A stretch of DNA of 8,229 bases. Origin: UBA4207 sp964352405 (GTDB taxonomy: Bacteria; Bdellovibrionota; Bacteriovoracia; Bacteriovoracales; Bacteriovoracaceae). The stretch lies in assembly GCA_964352405.1 (NCBI GenBank), contig CAYGRY010000097.1, positions 1 through 8,229 of the forward strand. Reading direction: 5' to 3'. Positions 6,701 through 8,229 of this stretch are shown here, piece by piece (position 1 is the first letter of the stretch; each line of letters starts with the position of its first letter). A model generated the notes under the pieces. It was not told the origin of the DNA. It worked only from the letters and a program-made list of their open reading frames with translations, and searched no databases. The position numbers and the translations under genes were made by a program.

Positions 6701-8229
6701 TTATGCGATTTGCTTATCACTTTCACTTGCATGGATCATATCGTGAATGATCTGTGCAGCCTTGGCCGGATTTCCTTCAACCAAGGATATAATTTTCTCT
6801 CTAAGCATATTCCCTTCGATCTTCTCAGGGTTAAGCTTCTCTTCGATTTGCGGTAGAGCATCTTCAAGACCAGGAAGTTTCTGGTTAGCTTGAACTCGCT
6901 CAAGTTCTTCAAGCGTTTTAGGCAAGAAGTCTTCAACTGTTTCAACAGTATTGTCTGTGATCCATTGAATGAATGGACGAACAACTAAGAAGAAGAATAA
7001 TGAAATAGCTAAACCAACAGCTAAGTACTTAAATAATGACTTTAACAATTCACGGTTTTCACGCTCTCTCATTAAAGCTTCAGCAGCTGCCATATCTTCT
7101 TGGGCAAACTCCATATTTTTAATAACAAGTTTGTCACCGCGTTTGTCATTAAGACCAATTGTTGAAGAAACGATGGCAGAGAAGTTCGCAAGATCTGCCT
7201 CACTCCATGCTTCATACTTCATAACGGCTTTACCGTTGTCGCCCATCACCGCTTCGCCGTTTTCACCGACGACTGGGATTTGCTTGCCATCAATCATGAC
7301 TGCCGCTGTTACTGCTTTAACTTTGGCAACAGGTGATCTCGATTTAGTAACTTTTGATGGAACATTGTAGTTCTTGGTTGAAAGTCTTTTATCAACATTA
7401 TTTTTTGTTTCTGGAATTCCAGGCTGTGGAACTTCACCAGGAAGGTTCGATCTTGAACCTGGAATACCCTGCGGAGATGGACGTGATCCATTAATCGCTT
7501 GAGAATTCGACACTTCAGAAACTACCGCAGTATTTTCTTGATCATATGAAGTCTCAGTTGATACTGATTCTGTATAATCTAAATTCACAGAAACCTTAGC
7601 AACCACTTTTCCAGCGCCAACAACTTTGGCAAGAATCTCTTCAATTTGTTGTTCATATTTACGGTTAAGCTTACTTTCTAAAGCAACACGATTAGCTGTG
7701 TTTGCTGTCATTGAATCGCCAACGTTATCAGAAAGCTTTTTACCTCGGCCATCAAGGATCACAACTGCTTCAGGTCTCATTCCTTCAACAGAAGAAGAGA
7801 TTAATGAAGCCACACCTTTAATTTCTCTTTCATTGAGTGAAACACCGTCAATCAAATCAAGCACAACAGAAGCGGCAGGTGGTTTCTTTTCACTAACAAA
7901 TGGACTGCTTTCTGGGATTGATAAGTGGACACGTGCTCTTTTTACACCCTGGATATAGCTAATAGTTTTAACTAGCTCACCTTCAAGGGCTCTTTGACGA
8001 TTAATCTTTTGTACAAAGCTGGTTGTACCAAAGCTTTGTTTATCGAAAACCTCATAACCAACAGTACCTGTAAAAGAAACACCTAGAGTTGCGAGCTTTA
8101 AACGCCAGACACTGACCATGTCTTCTGGGATTCTTACAGTTTTACCATCAGTTGATGTTTGGTAACTAATTTTGTTTTCTTCAAGAAGAATAGCGATCTT
8201 CTTTGAATCATCTCTATTGAGATCAGTAT
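6701..8229 (-). CDS. fliF: FliF, MS-ring protein (5' end cut by window edge)
   Basis: FliF builds the MS ring in the inner membrane, the base on which rod, C ring and export gate assemble. The frame stays open to the right edge, giving 508 visible residues; the N-terminal cytoplasmic tail, first membrane helix and part of the first ring domain are missing. The fragment begins TDLNRDDSKKIAILLEENKI, a YscJ/FliF ring-building segment. Next come LKLATLGV and the strongly conserved RALEGELVKTI at about 79-89, then VKRARVHLSIPE. The third ring domain has NRKYEQQIEEIL, a Pro/Gly/Asn-rich loop at about 248-272, and RGDKLVIKNMEF near its end. The second membrane helix is at about 399-421 (YLAVGLAISLFFFLVV). 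The cytoplasmic FliG-binding tail, with LREKIISLVEGNPAKAAQII, is at about 467-508. An internal ATG at 8119 is not the start, because conserved FliF sequence precedes it. The stop is TAA at 6701. Confidence 0.97.
   Translation of the reverse strand, partial: TDLNRDDSKKIAILLEENKISYQTSTDGKTVRIPEDMVSVWRLKLATLGVSFTGTVGYEVFDKQSFGTTSFVQKINRQRALEGELVKTISYIQGVKRARVHLSIPESSPFVSEKKPPAASVVLDLIDGVSLNEREIKGVASLISSSVEGMRPEAVVILDGRGKKLSDNVGDSMTANTANRVALESKLNRKYEQQIEEILAKVVGAGKVVAKVSVNLDYTESVSTETSYDQENTAVVSEVSNSQAINGSRPSPQGIPGSRSNLPGEVPQPGIPETKNNVDKRLSTKNYNVPSKVTKSRSPVAKVKAVTAAVMIDGKQIPVVGENGEAVMGDNGKAVMKYEAWSEADLANFSAIVSSTIGLNDKRGDKLVIKNMEFAQEDMAAAEALMRERENRELLKSLFKYLAVGLAISLFFFLVVRPFIQWITDNTVETVEDFLPKTLEELERVQANQKLPGLEDALPQIEEKLNPEKIEGNMLREKIISLVEGNPAKAAQIIHDMIHASESDKQIA
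7220..7267 (-). repeat. Imperfect 24-nt tandem duplication inside fliF
   Basis: Two adjacent 24-nt units (7220-7243 and 7244-7267) match at 18 of 24 positions by eye and encode GENGEAVM followed by GDNGKAVM. The repeat is in frame and adds 8 residues to a loop of the third ring-building domain, between the IDGKQIPV strand and KYEAWSEADL. It looks like an old in-frame duplication that has drifted mostly at single positions within codons. Confidence 0.6.

Noticed and set aside
6969..7370. 133-codon open frame on the plus strand opposite fliF
   Set aside because: It is antisense to strongly conserved fliF sequence, with no motif and no independent context.
8117..8119. ATG at 8119 as the fliF start
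   Set aside because: The frame continues upstream to the window edge and encodes typical FliF ring-domain sequence, so this Met is internal.

Overview
The window is a single block of flagellar assembly genes, all read from the minus strand (right to left). In transcription order they are fliF (5' end beyond the right edge), fliG, fliH, fliI, fliJ, a MotE/YlxF-like gene, fliK, flgD, and a small flagellar-operon gene of the TIGR02530 type (3' end beyond the left edge). Coding density is nearly total: the longest gap between genes is 36 nt, and four junctions overlap by 4-8 nt. I see no promoter, terminator, RNA gene, mobile element or CRISPR array.

Right part (about 4808-8229): FliF forms the MS ring in the inner membrane. 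FliG binds the cytoplasmic C-terminus of FliF and forms the torque-transmitting part of the C ring. FliH, FliI and FliJ form the cytoplasmic ATPase complex that delivers substrates to the flagellar type III export gate. Middle and left part (1-4807): FliJ is followed by an exported or membrane-anchored coiled-coil protein with a MotE/MgtE_N-like C-terminal domain. Next come FliK, the hook-length ruler and export-specificity switch, and FlgD, the hook-cap scaffold. The last gene is an uncharacterised small conserved flagellar protein. The gene order follows assembly order: base, export engine, hook control, hook cap. flgE (hook) would be expected just past the left edge, and fliE just past the right edge; both are inferences.

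The order fliF-G-H-I-J-(ylxF/motE-like)-fliK-flgD matches the fla/che operon layout known from Bacillus subtilis and also found in Bdellovibrio-like bacteria. The DNA is AT-rich, and the proteins are rich in Lys, Ser and Asn. I infer a Gram-negative flagellated bacterium, most likely a Bdellovibrionota member near Bacteriovorax/Halobacteriovorax. That placement rests on protein flavour and gene order, not on a phylogenetic marker.

This is a conserved core region rather than an accessory island, and I found no sign of a wholly new system. The points most worth a second look are the two poorly characterised proteins (the MotE-like one and the TIGR02530-like one), the TTG start of flgD inside the fliK stop, the missing Shine-Dalgarno before the last gene, and a short tandem duplication within fliF.
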